DNA of 57,820 nt from DATGMB01 sp035293845 (lineage in GTDB: Bacteria > Acidobacteriota > Terriglobia > Bryobacterales > Bryobacteraceae), in contig DATGMB010000272.1 in the NCBI GenBank assembly GCA_035293845.1, positions 1-57,820 of the forward strand, in the 5' to 3' direction. Below, piece after piece: positions 16,351 to 25,094 of the stretch (positions are counted from its first letter, which is position 1; each line of letters begins with the position of its first letter). Position numbers and translations under genes: made by a program. Below the pieces are notes generated by a model. That model did not search any database. It was not told the DNA's origin and saw only the letters and a program-made list of their open reading frames with translations.

Positions 16351-18561
16351 TCATAGCGCCGCGGAAGCCAGCGCCCGCGGCACCGGGCGTCTGGCCCGCC
16401 GGTCCGCGGCGATCCACGCGGCCAGCCCGGCCAACGCCGCCAGGCTGATCCCGGCCCCGGTCTCCACGCTCACCGGCCGGAACAGGAAGCGCACGCGGTG
16501 AGCCCCGGCGGGCAGCTCGATGGATTGAAAGGTTCCATCCCATCGGGCGATCGCTGCCGGCCGGCCGTCGACGGTGGCGCGCCATCCCGGGAAAAACTGC
16601 TCGAGCAACACGAACCGCCCCGGCCGGTCCGACTCGACCACGAAGTCCCGCCGCTCCGGTTTCCACGCAGCGACTTCCACCATCCCGGTACGGCCGTCTT
16701 CCCAACGGTACGGCGGCACCGCCCGCAGATATTCGTACACCAGGTAGAACGAATCGAGCCCGCCCACCCGGCGGAAGTTCGGGCTGGCCGCCAGAAACGG
16801 CTGGCTTCCCGCGCCCTCGTGGGTGATCACGTACCGCACGCCCAGCCCCCGCAGCATCTCTTCGTTCCTGACATCGGTGAAGAACAGCCGGTTGGTGCGG
16901 AACGGCGTCCAGCGCTCGATTCGGGCGCGGTATTCCGCGGGCAGGAACGGGTCGAACCCTTGCGGCGTCGCGAGATCGTAGAAGCGCAAATCGGTCGAGT
17001 ACGGCGACGCGGCTTCATCGCACGCGACGCGCCAGCTCCGGTTCGCCACGAGAGCGGCGAAGGCTTCCGCGTTCATGCCCGGCATGCCGGGGCCAACGTG
17101 TTCGCCATCCAGATCGCCCGCAAGGGCGTTGAACCAGCGGCCGGAGCCGTACACCTTGAAGTCGATCCCCACGAAAAGCAACACCACCGCTGCGACGAGT
17201 GCCCGCAGCCGGCCGCGCGAGGCGCGGAATGCCCAGAGCCCGGCGGCAAACAGCGCGAGGCCGATCGCCATCTCCCGGACGGAGGCGAGATGCGAAGGAA
17301 ACCGCCCGCCGCGCGCGAGCCACAAGTTCACGTGCCGCCCTGCCCAGATCGCCATCGCGGCGACGGCCGCCAGCGCCGCCCAGCGCGGTGTTTCCCGCCG
17401 CAGCCCCGGCCGCGCGGCGAGGAAGTACTCCAAAGCCAATGCCGCGATCAATGCCGCCATCGCGCCGGCGCCGGCGTAGAAATTATACGGTTGCATCACG
17501 TTTTCCACGGCGTCGACCCGCTCGACCAGCCGCAAAAAGAGCGCCGGGGGATTGGCCAGGAACAACGCCGCAGCGAGCGTCACGGCCGGCTGGACGTACG
17601 GCCGCCAATCCCGCCGCCACACGGATTGCCGCAGGGCCCACAGCACGCCGAACACTCCCGGCAGCCCCAGGTAAAGATAGAGGCAACCCGGCTCGTAGTT
17701 CGTCGGATGCGGCGGGTTGAAGTCGAACCAATTGGGGAGGAAGTAGCCGGCCAGCAGTGTGCGCAGACCGTAGGCTCCCGGCCCGTATTTCGGCTCCAAT
17801 TGCATCAGCGAACGGGCATCGAGCGCCGGCAGCAACTGCGCCGCGGCCAGCAGCATCGACGCGCCCAGCGCCGCGCACGCGCCGATCGTGGTCCGCAGCC
17901 GCTCCCGCCCCGTGGCCGCGTAAACGACGGCAATGACGCAGTCCACGATCCAAGCCGCCGTGTATCCGGCGAGGAATGCCAGCGCCGAGGCCGCCACCAG
18001 TTTCCACAGCGGCCGCCAGTCGCGGCGTTCCGCGGCTTCGTCGATTCCCCATAGGCCGAGCGGCAGCCACGCGGCCGCCCCGAGCACACCGGGATGTAGC
18101 AACTGCCACATCACGAAACCCGAGAGCGCGAATACTCCGGCGGCGAGCAGCGCCGCCATGACGCGAACCCGCCCGCGCAGCCATAAATAGGTCGTCAAAA
18201 ACGCGATCCAGACGTGCAAAAACGCGAAAATTTCGTAGATTTTGAACGGCAGCCGCGCCAATCCGCGCGCCGCCAGGTACATCAGCCACGTGGGTGGATA
18301 GAGAAACGCCGCCTGCACATTGCCGACGAAGGAGATGCCGCAGTAGATGGAGGAATCCCACAGCGGGATCCGGTGGTGCTTGAAGCTATCGAACGCGTAG
18401 GCCTGAAGCGGGTAGTGGTAGCCAGCGATATCCGACCACAAATGCACCCGCGCCCACGGCGGTAAATATTCGATAAAAAACGCTCCGGTGAATACCAGAG
18501 CCAGCAAAGCTACCACAAAGCGCTCGCGGCGCCGGTGCCCTTCGGCAGCGTTAGTCCCCAT
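16351..18561 (-). CDS. YfhO-like polytopic membrane protein (GT-C type)
   Basis: The protein has about 736 residues from the ATG at 18561 (MGTNAAEGHRRRERF). An earlier start would add 29 residues without membrane-protein character. It has an N-terminal hydrophobic helix followed by an extracytoplasmic loop with WSDIAGYHYPLQ, about ten further membrane spans, then a large soluble C-terminal region and final hydrophobic segment. This matches the bacterial membrane protein YfhO family, relatives of GT-C glycosyltransferases that use polyprenyl-phosphate sugars. A WSD motif in the first loop may correspond to the GT-C acidic active-site motif. It is co-transcribed with the GT2 gene. Confidence 0.75.
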   Translation of the reverse strand: MGTNAAEGHRRRERFVVALLALVFTGAFFIEYLPPWARVHLWSDIAGYHYPLQAYAFDSFKHHRIPLWDSSIYCGISFVGNVQAAFLYPPTWLMYLAARGLARLPFKIYEIFAFLHVWIAFLTTYLWLRGRVRVMAALLAAGVFALSGFVMWQLLHPGVLGAAAWLPLGLWGIDEAAERRDWRPLWKLVAASALAFLAGYTAAWIVDCVIAVVYAATGRERLRTTIGACAALGASMLLAAAQLLPALDARSLMQLEPKYGPGAYGLRTLLAGYFLPNWFDFNPPHPTNYEPGCLYLYLGLPGVFGVLWALRQSVWRRDWRPYVQPAVTLAAALFLANPPALFLRLVERVDAVENVMQPYNFYAGAGAMAALIAALALEYFLAARPGLRRETPRWAALAAVAAMAIWAGRHVNLWLARGGRFPSHLASVREMAIGLALFAAGLWAFRASRGRLRALVAAVVLLFVGIDFKVYGSGRWFNALAGDLDGEHVGPGMPGMNAEAFAALVANRSWRVACDEAASPYSTDLRFYDLATPQGFDPFLPAEYRARIERWTPFRTNRLFFTDVRNEEMLRGLGVRYVITHEGAGSQPFLAASPNFRRVGGLDSFYLVYEYLRAVPPYRWEDGRTGMVEVAAWKPERRDFVVESDRPGRFVLLEQFFPGWRATVDGRPAAIARWDGTFQSIELPAGAHRVRFLFRPVSVETGAGISLAALAGLAAWIAADRRARRPVPRALASAAL

Positions 18562-18950
18562 CGCCCAATTGGTCTTAGTCACCCATCCTAAGACCGTTAC
18601 TGGTCCGATCCAACTACATCCACCCCCAAAACGTACGTTCGCGCGCACCGGGTCCGGTGAATTGCGAACGATCGTCCATTACCGGAGTGCCGGACGGAAG
18701 TCGACCCGGTTCTCCAACCGGCCGACGCCAGGCCGCACGGCCCCTGGGAGCATTCCTGCGGCTGGCCGGTCAATCTCTGTTCATCGTGCACCTGCGGACG
18801 CTATGCGCATTCCGGCGTTACGAAGCTTACAGCGGGAAAACACGGCGGGGACATTTCCTGCGCCCGGCCGAGTCGAAAAGCCGCCGCCCCGGTAAAATAA
18901 GTCAAAGGCTTCCCAACACGACTAACTCGAATCATTGGCCAGGCTGCGGT
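18562..18950. other. 389-base divergent intergenic region
   Basis: This region separates the YfhO-like gene (minus) from hpnJ (plus) and must hold promoters for both. An inverted repeat GGTCTTAG/CTAAGACC lies at 18571-18595, ten bases upstream of the YfhO start, and could be an operator or a leader hairpin. A TAAAAT hexamer at 18893-18898 could be a -10 element for hpnJ. I see no gene in it. Confidence 0.45.
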
Positions 18951-20399
18951 ATGCGAACGTTATTTCTGAATCCGCCTTCCTTCGAGAACTTCGATGGCGG
19001 AGCCGGATCCCGCTGGCCGGCCGCGCGGGAGATCGAAGCCTACTGGTATCCGGTCTGGCTTTGCTATCCGGCGGGCATGATCCCCGAAAGCAAGGTGGTG
19101 GATGCGCCGCCTCACAAACTCCCGGTCGAGGAGACGGTTGCGATCGCCAGAGAGTTCGAATTTGTGGTGCTGTTCACTTCGAGTCCGGGTTTGTCCGCGG
19201 ATCTCAGAATCGCCGGGATGATGAAGGACGCGAATCCAGGGGTAAAGGTGGCGTTCGTCGGTCCGCCGGTCACCATCGAGCCGGAACGGGTTCTGCAAAG
19301 CTCACGGGCGGTCGATTTCGTCGTGCGGCGCGAATTTGACTATCCGGTTGTGAGTTATGCCAATGGGACACCTCTTTCTGAGATCCCGGGCGTGAGCTAC
19401 CGCAAGCACGGTGGGATCGTCCATAACTCAGAGGGCGGGGTGATCGAAGATCTCGACGCGCTGCCGTGGGTCAGCAAGGTCTACCGGCGCGATCTCGATT
19501 TCCGGAAATATAACGTTCCGTTCCTGCTCCATCCGTATATCTCGTTCTATACGAGCAGGGGGTGTCCGGCCCTGTGCACCTTCTGTCTTTGGCCGCAGAC
19601 GCATTCCGGCCACCGATGGCGGCTGCGCTCGGCGCGTTCGGTTGCCGGGGAGTGCCAGTGGGCGCTGGACAATTTCCCGGGACTCCAGGAGATCTTCTTC
19701 GACGATGACACGTTCAATTTTCAGAAAGCGCGCACCCTCGAAATAGTTAAAGAACTGAAGGGATTGAAATTTACCTGGTCCTGCACCTCCCGCGTTACGA
19801 CGGATTACGAAACGCTGCGGGCGATGAAGGAGGCGGGCTGCCGCCTGCTGATTGTAGGTTATGAATCGGGCGATCCGCAGATTCTGAAGAACATTAAGAA
19901 AGGCGCGACCATCGAGATGGCGGAGCGCTTCACGGCAAATTGTAAGTCCTTGGGGCTCGTGATCCACGGGGATTTCATTGTGGGTTTGCCGGGCGAGACT
20001 CGCGAGACGGTGCGACGGACGATCGATTTCGCCAAGCGACTGGACGTCGACACGATTCAGGTTTCTCTGGCGCATGCATTTCCCGGCACGGAGTTCTACG
20101 CATACGCGCAGCGCAACGCTCTGGTAACGATCGACGGCATGACCGATGGGACGGGCCATCAGTTGCCGAACGTGATCTATCCCGGCAACCTGGACAGCGC
20201 GGAACTGATGGAGTGGGTGGAGCGCTTCTATGCGGAGTACTACTTCCGGCCCCGCGTAGCCTGGCGCATTGTGCGCAAAGCGATCTTCAACGCACCGGAG
20301 CGGCGGCGGCTGTACAAGGAGTCGCGCGAATACCTGGCATTGCGCCGACGGCGGAGCCAGTTCGTCAAGGGGCAGCGTGCCGTTACGGCAAAGCCGTGA
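18951..20399 (+). CDS. hpnJ: Hopanoid biosynthesis radical SAM protein HpnJ
   Basis: The 482-residue protein matches HpnJ along its length: the start MRTLFLNPPSFENFDGGAGS, the N-terminal B12-binding-like domain, LHPYISFYTSRGCPALCTFC with C205/C209/C212 binding the 4Fe-4S cluster, EIFFDDDTF, LLIVGYESG and IVGLPGETRET. HpnJ converts the glucosamine head group of bacteriohopanetetrol into a cyclitol ether by ring contraction. ATG 18951 is chosen because family similarity starts exactly there. The stop overlaps the next gene by four bases. No other hopanoid genes (squalene-hopene cyclase, hpnG, hpnH, hpnI) lie in the window, so they would have to be elsewhere in the genome. Confidence 0.85.
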   Translation: MRTLFLNPPSFENFDGGAGSRWPAAREIEAYWYPVWLCYPAGMIPESKVVDAPPHKLPVEETVAIAREFEFVVLFTSSPGLSADLRIAGMMKDANPGVKVAFVGPPVTIEPERVLQSSRAVDFVVRREFDYPVVSYANGTPLSEIPGVSYRKHGGIVHNSEGGVIEDLDALPWVSKVYRRDLDFRKYNVPFLLHPYISFYTSRGCPALCTFCLWPQTHSGHRWRLRSARSVAGECQWALDNFPGLQEIFFDDDTFNFQKARTLEIVKELKGLKFTWSCTSRVTTDYETLRAMKEAGCRLLIVGYESGDPQILKNIKKGATIEMAERFTANCKSLGLVIHGDFIVGLPGETRETVRRTIDFAKRLDVDTIQVSLAHAFPGTEFYAYAQRNALVTIDGMTDGTGHQLPNVIYPGNLDSAELMEWVERFYAEYYFRPRVAWRIVRKAIFNAPERRRLYKESREYLALRRRRSQFVKGQRAVTAKP

Positions 20400-21505
20400 A
20401 TATCGCCAGTTCCAAGCTGTTGGATACGGTGCGGCTGCTGCGCCATGGGGGACCGGGGCTCTGTAACGTCGCGGTGACCAATTCCTGCAACGCCACCTGC
20501 GATTTCTGCAATTTCGCGAGAGGCAAGGTGCCGGCATCCGATCTGCGTTGGATCGATGCCGGGAAGTTTGCGGCCGCTCTCGATATCCTTTATGCCCGCC
20601 ACATTCGCTATCTCAGCTTTTTTGGCGGAGAGCCGCTGCTCCATCCACAGTTAGCGGACATGATCGCGATGGCCGCGGCCAAAAACCTGGGGACGGCGGT
20701 CATCACCAACGGCTGGCTCCTTCCGCAGCTGCTCGACAAACTGGCGGGCGCCGGACTCAAAACCGTCTACATCTCGATCGATGCCGCCACCGTCGAGGCG
20801 CATGAAGCCAACCGGGGCCTTGCGGGCGTCTGCCGGCGCATCCGGACGGCAACGTCCCGCATGCCGGAACTCGGCATGACGCCGATTGCCCAAGTCACGA
20901 TGAGCAGATTGATTGACGATTACCGTGCGCTGGCTCCCCTGCTTCGTGACCTGGGCTTTGCCGCAGTGGCGTTCTCTTACCCCCAAAGCCTCCGGCTCGG
21001 ATCCTCGTCGCTTGCCTGGTCGGCGGATTCCCAGCTCGTCAACTTCACAAAAGAGGAGCTCGCCAGAGCGTTCGACGGTATCGACGAACTGCGGCAATCC
21101 TTTCCCGTCAACAATCCGCGCGCGTCGATTGCGGACATGAAGCGGCACGTTTACCAAGAGCCGGAGAAATTCGTCTGCTACGGGGGTTATAAGAGCTTTT
21201 ACATGGACTGGAACTACGATCTATGGCGCTGCGACGCCTGGAGCCAGCGCATGTGCCCGGTCTGGGAGTTCGCGGAAACGCCGTTGGAGCGCGATGGCTG
21301 CACGGCGTGCATCGCCGATTGCTACCGCGACTCCAGCGTGATGCTGCATTTTGCCGTATCGCTCGGCGATGCCATCGATCACCTGAAGAAGGGACACGTG
21401 CGCTCGGCGTTGCAGATATTGGCGGACGAGCGCAATCTGAGCTCTCTGGGCGCCGTGGCGGAAAACGCGCGCGGTCTCTCCAAACTTGCCCGGCGCGGCC
21501 GTTGA
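20396..21505 (+). CDS. Radical SAM protein with C-terminal cysteine cluster (SPASM-like)
   Basis: The protein has 369 residues from a GTG start (20396) that overlaps the hpnJ stop as GTGA. The radical SAM motif is C31/C35/C38 in NSCNATCDFCNF, followed by SFFGGEPLLHP and the SAM-fold segment YISIDA. The C-terminal part has cysteines in FVCYGGY, WRCDAW, RMCPVW and DGCTACIADC, consistent with an auxiliary Fe-S cluster region. It lacks the DUF3463 region of HpnH, so it is not HpnH. Tight coupling to hpnJ suggests that it acts on the same or a related hopanoid, but its reaction is unknown. It ends 18 bases from the convergent ychF-like gene. Confidence 0.8.
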   Translation: MNIASSKLLDTVRLLRHGGPGLCNVAVTNSCNATCDFCNFARGKVPASDLRWIDAGKFAAALDILYARHIRYLSFFGGEPLLHPQLADMIAMAAAKNLGTAVITNGWLLPQLLDKLAGAGLKTVYISIDAATVEAHEANRGLAGVCRRIRTATSRMPELGMTPIAQVTMSRLIDDYRALAPLLRDLGFAAVAFSYPQSLRLGSSSLAWSADSQLVNFTKEELARAFDGIDELRQSFPVNNPRASIADMKRHVYQEPEKFVCYGGYKSFYMDWNYDLWRCDAWSQRMCPVWEFAETPLERDGCTACIADCYRDSSVMLHFAVSLGDAIDHLKKGHVRSALQILADERNLSSLGAVAENARGLSKLARRGR

Positions 21506-21523
21506 CGAGCGGCGAATCCGGCG

Positions 21524-22597
21524 TCAGCTATGCCGGATGACGAGGACGTCGCCGTCCTTGACGATGTACTCCTTGCCCTCGAGCCGTAACTGGCCTTTGT
21601 CGCGCGCGCCGGCGTACCCGCCGAGATCGATCAGCGTCTTCCAGTTCACCACTTCGGCCCGGATGAACTTCTTTTCGAAGTCTGAGTGGATGGCTCCCGC
21701 CGCCTTCACCGCCGTGCTGTTCATGGGAATGGTCCAGGCGCGGCATTCGTCCTCGCCGGCCGTGAGGAAGCTCATCAGCCCCAGGAGCGCGTATGTCGCC
21801 GAAATGAGCCGCTCCAACCCGGACTCCTTCAGGCCATAGCTCGCGAGGTAATCCGCCTGATCCGCGGCCGGCAGTTCGGCCAGCTCCGCTTCGACCTTGC
21901 CGCAAACCGCGGTCACGGCCACGCGCGCCCTTCCGGTAAGCTGCTTTTCGCGGAATTCCTGCTCGCGTTCGTGCAGCTTCGCGGCTTCCTCTTCACCGAG
22001 GTTCAAGACGTAGAGCATCGGCTTCTGGGAGAGGAACTGGAAGCCGCGGATCCGCTTTTCGTCTTCCGGCTCCAGTTCCATCTGGCGCAGCGGCCGGTTC
22101 TCTTCGAGCATCGCCTTGGCCTTTTCGAGCAGCTCGAATTCGCGGTCGAGCTCCGGGTTTTTCACCTTCTTCCGGTCCTTATCCAGCCGCTCGAGCCGCT
22201 TCTCCACCACGACCAGGTCGCTGAGGATCAGCTCCGTCTCGACATCTTCCAAATCGCGGATCGGGTCGACCGAGCCCTTTTCGTGGGGAATCGTCTCATC
22301 CGCGAACAGGCGCAGCACGTGCGCGAAGGCGTCCACATTGCGCAGGCTCGCCACCGAGCCGGCATCGCGCAGGCTTTCCTTGGAAATCGAGGGCATGTCG
22401 ACGTATTCGACGGTGGCGTGCGTGGTTTTCTTCGGCTCGAAAAGGCGGGCCAGCGCGTCCAGGCGCGCGTCCGGCACCTTGGCGACGCCGGTGCGCGCGG
22501 CCGTCGAGCCGATGCGCGTCTCCTGGTGGACGCCGGTCAGGATCGTGAACAGAGAGGTCTTGCCGACCATGGGCAGGCCGATAATGGCAGTCTTCAT
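21524..22597 (-). CDS. ychF: YchF/Obg-type GTPase-like ATPase with TGS-like C-terminus (DUF933)
   Basis: The 357-residue protein is close to YchF in length. The P-loop GLPMVGKTSLF (residues 7-17) differs from the near-invariant NVGKST form. The G4 position reads NLGE (199-202), matching the NxxE that gives YchF its ATP preference. A coiled-coil insert lies at about 130-170, and the C-terminal domain with IHSDFEKKFIRAEVV and LEGKEYIVKDGDV is typical of DUF933. YchF binds ribosomes and is linked to translation and redox stress. The N-terminal divergence suggests either a lineage-specific YchF or a paralogue. It lies 12 bases downstream of the MoxR gene. Confidence 0.8.
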   Translation of the reverse strand: MKTAIIGLPMVGKTSLFTILTGVHQETRIGSTAARTGVAKVPDARLDALARLFEPKKTTHATVEYVDMPSISKESLRDAGSVASLRNVDAFAHVLRLFADETIPHEKGSVDPIRDLEDVETELILSDLVVVEKRLERLDKDRKKVKNPELDREFELLEKAKAMLEENRPLRQMELEPEDEKRIRGFQFLSQKPMLYVLNLGEEEAAKLHEREQEFREKQLTGRARVAVTAVCGKVEAELAELPAADQADYLASYGLKESGLERLISATYALLGLMSFLTAGEDECRAWTIPMNSTAVKAAGAIHSDFEKKFIRAEVVNWKTLIDLGGYAGARDKGQLRLEGKEYIVKDGDVLVIRHS

Positions 22598-22609
22598 AGA
22601 GAGATTGCG

Positions 22610-23602
22610 TTACAGGGGAACTTCCACCTGGCTGAGAATTTCTTCGATGATGCGCTCGCCCGCTTCGGCGCGGCGCGGCACGAGCGTGGTGCGCGTATTG
22701 ATCACGACGCGGTGCGCGAACACCGGCGCGGCCAGCCGCTTCACGTCGTCCGGGATGGCGTAGTCGCGGCCTTCGAGGAGCGCCAGCGCCTGCACGGCCC
22801 GGTACAGCGCCTGCGATCCGCGGGGGCTGACGCCGAGCGCCAGCGATTCGTGGCTGCGGGTGCGCTCGACAATCGCGAGCATATAATCGACGACCGAATC
22901 TTCGACGGCGACGCGCTGCGCGCACTCCTGCAACTGGAGCACGTCCTCGGCGACGAGGGCGGAAGCCGGCTCGGCGGTCCGGTGGGCCCCGTGGCGCGCG
23001 ATGTCGCGGACGATCTCGCGTTCGCTCGCCGGATCCGGATAGCCGATGCGCAGCCGCAGCAGGAAGCGGTCGAGCTGCGATTCCGGGAGCGGATAGGTGC
23101 CGTGGTGTTCCACCGGATTCTGCGTGGCGATCACCATGAACGGCCGCGGCAGGGCGTGGGAGCGGCCGTCGATCGTAACCTGCGTTTCGTTCATGGCTTC
23201 GAGCAGGGCGGATTGCGTCTTGGGCGTGGTGCGGTTGATCTCGTCGGCCAGCAGGAAGTTGCTGAAGATGGGGCCGGGCTTGAACTCGAAGGTTTCCGAG
23301 CGGCCGTTGTAAATGGTAACGCCCAGCACATCGGACGGCAGCATGTCACTGGTGAACTGCAGCCGGTGGAAGCGGCAGGCCACGGAGCGCGCCAGCGCCT
23401 GGGCAAGCGTCGTCTTGCCGACGCCGGGGACATCCTCGATCAGCAGGTGGCCGCGGGCCAGCAGGCAGACCAGGGAGAGACGGACCACCTCCCGTTTGCC
23501 GCGGATTGCCGCGCCGAGAGCCGTCTCCAGGCCGGCCAGCCCTGCGAGGATTTGCGGCGAGAACCCAGCCGGCGGGACAAGCATGGATTCCCGCTGGGAC
23601 AT
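22610..23602 (-). CDS. MoxR-family AAA+ ATPase
   Basis: This 330-residue MoxR-type AAA+ protein has Walker A GVPGVGKTTLAQA (near residue 60), Walker B LLADEINRTTPKTQSALLEAM and sensor motif IATQNPVEHHGTYPLPESQLDRF. MoxR ATPases act as chaperones in the assembly of metalloenzymes or surface structures, usually beside DUF58 and von Willebrand A genes. Those partners are missing here. The only close neighbour is the YchF-like gene downstream. It is divergent from the Hfq-like gene. Confidence 0.88.
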   Translation of the reverse strand: MSQRESMLVPPAGFSPQILAGLAGLETALGAAIRGKREVVRLSLVCLLARGHLLIEDVPGVGKTTLAQALARSVACRFHRLQFTSDMLPSDVLGVTIYNGRSETFEFKPGPIFSNFLLADEINRTTPKTQSALLEAMNETQVTIDGRSHALPRPFMVIATQNPVEHHGTYPLPESQLDRFLLRLRIGYPDPASEREIVRDIARHGAHRTAEPASALVAEDVLQLQECAQRVAVEDSVVDYMLAIVERTRSHESLALGVSPRGSQALYRAVQALALLEGRDYAIPDDVKRLAAPVFAHRVVINTRTTLVPRRAEAGERIIEEILSQVEVPL

Positions 23603-23799
23603 TTAAGTTCATCATACCTGAATGCACCGGGCGGGTCAGGCGGTTCCGCGGCGCCAGCAGGCGGGCTAGTTCTCCGGCACGTTGCAGCGGCCCATCCTTT
23701 GTGTTATTTATGAGGTCAAGCGAAGATAAAGCCCAACGCAAACGCCGCCCTGCTGAACCGCGACGTGCGCCCAAATCGTCTTCAAAAGGATGGCATCCC

Positions 23800-24108
23800 G
23801 TGGAAGCTGTCAACCGTAAATTGATTCGTCCGTCTCTCAACGAGATTAAAGAGCAGATCACGCCTCCCCGCCGCCCACCCCAGCAGCAGAAGAAGCCCGT
23901 CCCGCCGGACCAGACGAACGCCGAGAATTTCTATTACGTGAAACAGATGCAGGCGAAAACGCCCATGGTGTTCGTGCTGCGCGATGGCGAAACTCTCCAC
24001 GGCGTCATCGAGTGGTACGACAAGTGCTGCCTCAAGGTGAACCGGACCGGCGAACCCAACATTCTGCTGTACAAGCCCTGTATCAAATACATGTATAAAG
24101 AGGGCTAA
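23800..24108 (+). CDS. hfq: Hfq-like Sm-fold RNA-binding protein
   Basis: The protein has 102 residues from GTG 23800, which follows an AAAAGGA site at good spacing; an ATG at 23710 in the same frame would give 132 residues. The N-terminal half is basic and proline-rich (RPPQQQKKPVPP). The C-terminal half reads NFYYVKQMQAKTPMVFVLRDGE, then LHGVIEWYDKCCLKV, then ILLYKPCIKYMYK: the Sm1 and Sm2 motifs of Hfq with YKP in place of YKH. Acidobacterial Hfq-like proteins are divergent, so an RNA chaperone role is likely but not proven. An extended N-terminal arm is unusual, since most Hfq proteins extend at the C-terminus. Confidence 0.72.
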   Translation: MEAVNRKLIRPSLNEIKEQITPPRRPPQQQKKPVPPDQTNAENFYYVKQMQAKTPMVFVLRDGETLHGVIEWYDKCCLKVNRTGEPNILLYKPCIKYMYKEG

Positions 24109-24115
24109 CGCCCTC
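24100..24115 (+). terminator. Small hairpin overlapping the hfq-like stop codon
   Basis: GAGGGC-TAAC-GCCCTC is a perfect 6-bp stem with a 4-base loop that includes the stop codon. It is followed by a C-rich rather than T-rich run, so it is a weak terminator at best and may instead protect the mRNA end. Confidence 0.35.
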
Positions 24116-24137
24116 GCCCCCCCGGATGCCGGTAAGC

Positions 24138-24614
24138 TCAGGCGCGGGCCGTCTTGCGCACCGCCAGCCGGTACTCGCGGCGCTCGCCGGCTTCACGGTA
24201 ACGGCGGTGCTCCTCCGGGGTTTCCGGGATCACGGGCGGCACCGAAATGGGGCGGCCGTTCTCATCCACCGCAACGAACGTCAGATAGGCGGAGCAGGTG
24301 TGCAGCTTGGCGCCGGTCATGAGGTTTTCCGTTTCGACGCGGACGCCGATCTCCATGGACGTGTGGAACACCCGGTTCACCGAGGAGCGCAGGACGATCA
24401 ACTGTCCGATCTTCACGGGGTGAAGAAAGCGCATGCTATCGAGCGCGGCCGTAACCACCGGCCGGCGGGCGTGGCGCATGCCGGCCATCGCGGCGGCGAG
24501 GTCGACGAGGTGCATCACTTTGCCGCCGAGGACGTTTCCCAGGCCGTTGGCGTCATTGGGGAGCGCGAGCTCGGAGTACTCGGAGAGAGATTCTCGAACG
24601 GGTTTGCCTTCCAT
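24138..24614 (-). CDS. Acyl-CoA thioesterase of the hotdog fold (YciA/BFIT type)
   Basis: This 158-residue protein has the hotdog thioesterase pattern: GLGNVLGGKVMHLVDLAAAMAG with the helix-capping Asp and Gly-Gly turn, then VTAALDSMRFLHPVKIGQ and a long strand region ending SAYLTFVAVDENGRP. This is the architecture of acyl-CoA hydrolases such as YciA and the BFIT group, which cleave CoA thioesters in the cytoplasm. It lies tail-to-tail with the hfq-like gene. No pathway context is evident. Confidence 0.85.
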   Translation of the reverse strand: MEGKPVRESLSEYSELALPNDANGLGNVLGGKVMHLVDLAAAMAGMRHARRPVVTAALDSMRFLHPVKIGQLIVLRSSVNRVFHTSMEIGVRVETENLMTGAKLHTCSAYLTFVAVDENGRPISVPPVIPETPEEHRRYREAGERREYRLAVRKTARA

Positions 24615-24635
24615 CGGTCTTGAGTGCTTCCGGTT

Positions 24636-25070
24636 CTAAGCGGTGATGGCTTTGCGCCGGCGGTAGCTTTCGGCGTAGGCCTGCGCCTGGCGGGCGACGA
24701 TCTCACTCGGCGGAGGCGGCGCCAGGATTCCACCGGCCAGCGAACATTCCATACGGCCGTGCGCGAACGGGCGATGATCGCGCTCGACCACGTAGTAGAT
24801 GCCGAGCGTCGCGCCATCGTCGCAGGAAATCGTGAAGCGGACGGCGTCCGGTCCATCGCCGGGCGGAAAACGCGGGCAGTTGCCGCGGGCATAGCCGAGA
24901 TTGCACAGCGGGCGAAGGCCGGCCTGATCGGGCTCGGACGGCTGCTCGGGAATGGCGCGGCAGAGACCGGCCCAAGCATCGCCGAGCGGCAGCATGGCAT
25001 CGCGGGGACCGGCTTGGGAAATCGCGCCGTGGCCGCGCGGCGCCAGAGGGTAAAAATAAGGGCAGGCCAT
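24636..25070 (-). CDS. Cysteine-motif protein, possible Fe-S or zinc site, function unknown
   Basis: The protein has 144 residues from ATG 25070 (MACPYFYPLAPRG); a start seven codons earlier is possible. Four cysteines in the N-terminal half, C3, C37, C56 and C65, occur as CPYF, LCRA, LCNLGY and NCPRF. This recalls a short metal-binding motif of the form CPY...C...C...CP(R/V)F seen in other bacterial proteins, so I propose a bound cluster or zinc. The C-terminal half (RFTISCDDGATLGIYYVVERD) looks like a small beta domain. The start lies 24 bases from that of the divergent TPR gene. Confidence 0.65.
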   Translation of the reverse strand: MACPYFYPLAPRGHGAISQAGPRDAMLPLGDAWAGLCRAIPEQPSEPDQAGLRPLCNLGYARGNCPRFPPGDGPDAVRFTISCDDGATLGIYYVVERDHRPFAHGRMECSLAGGILAPPPPSEIVARQAQAYAESYRRRKAITA

Positions 25071-25094
25071 TCCGCTGGTATAGTAGCACAAGGC

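Noticed and set aside
18657..18950. An upstream in-frame extension of hpnJ
   Set aside because: HpnJ similarity begins exactly at 18951, and the extra 98 residues are Arg/Ser-rich without similarity.
21686..23713. A 675-codon frame antisense to the YchF-like and MoxR genes
   Set aside because: It spans two well-recognised genes on the other strand and has shadow-type composition (Arg, His, Gln, Asp).
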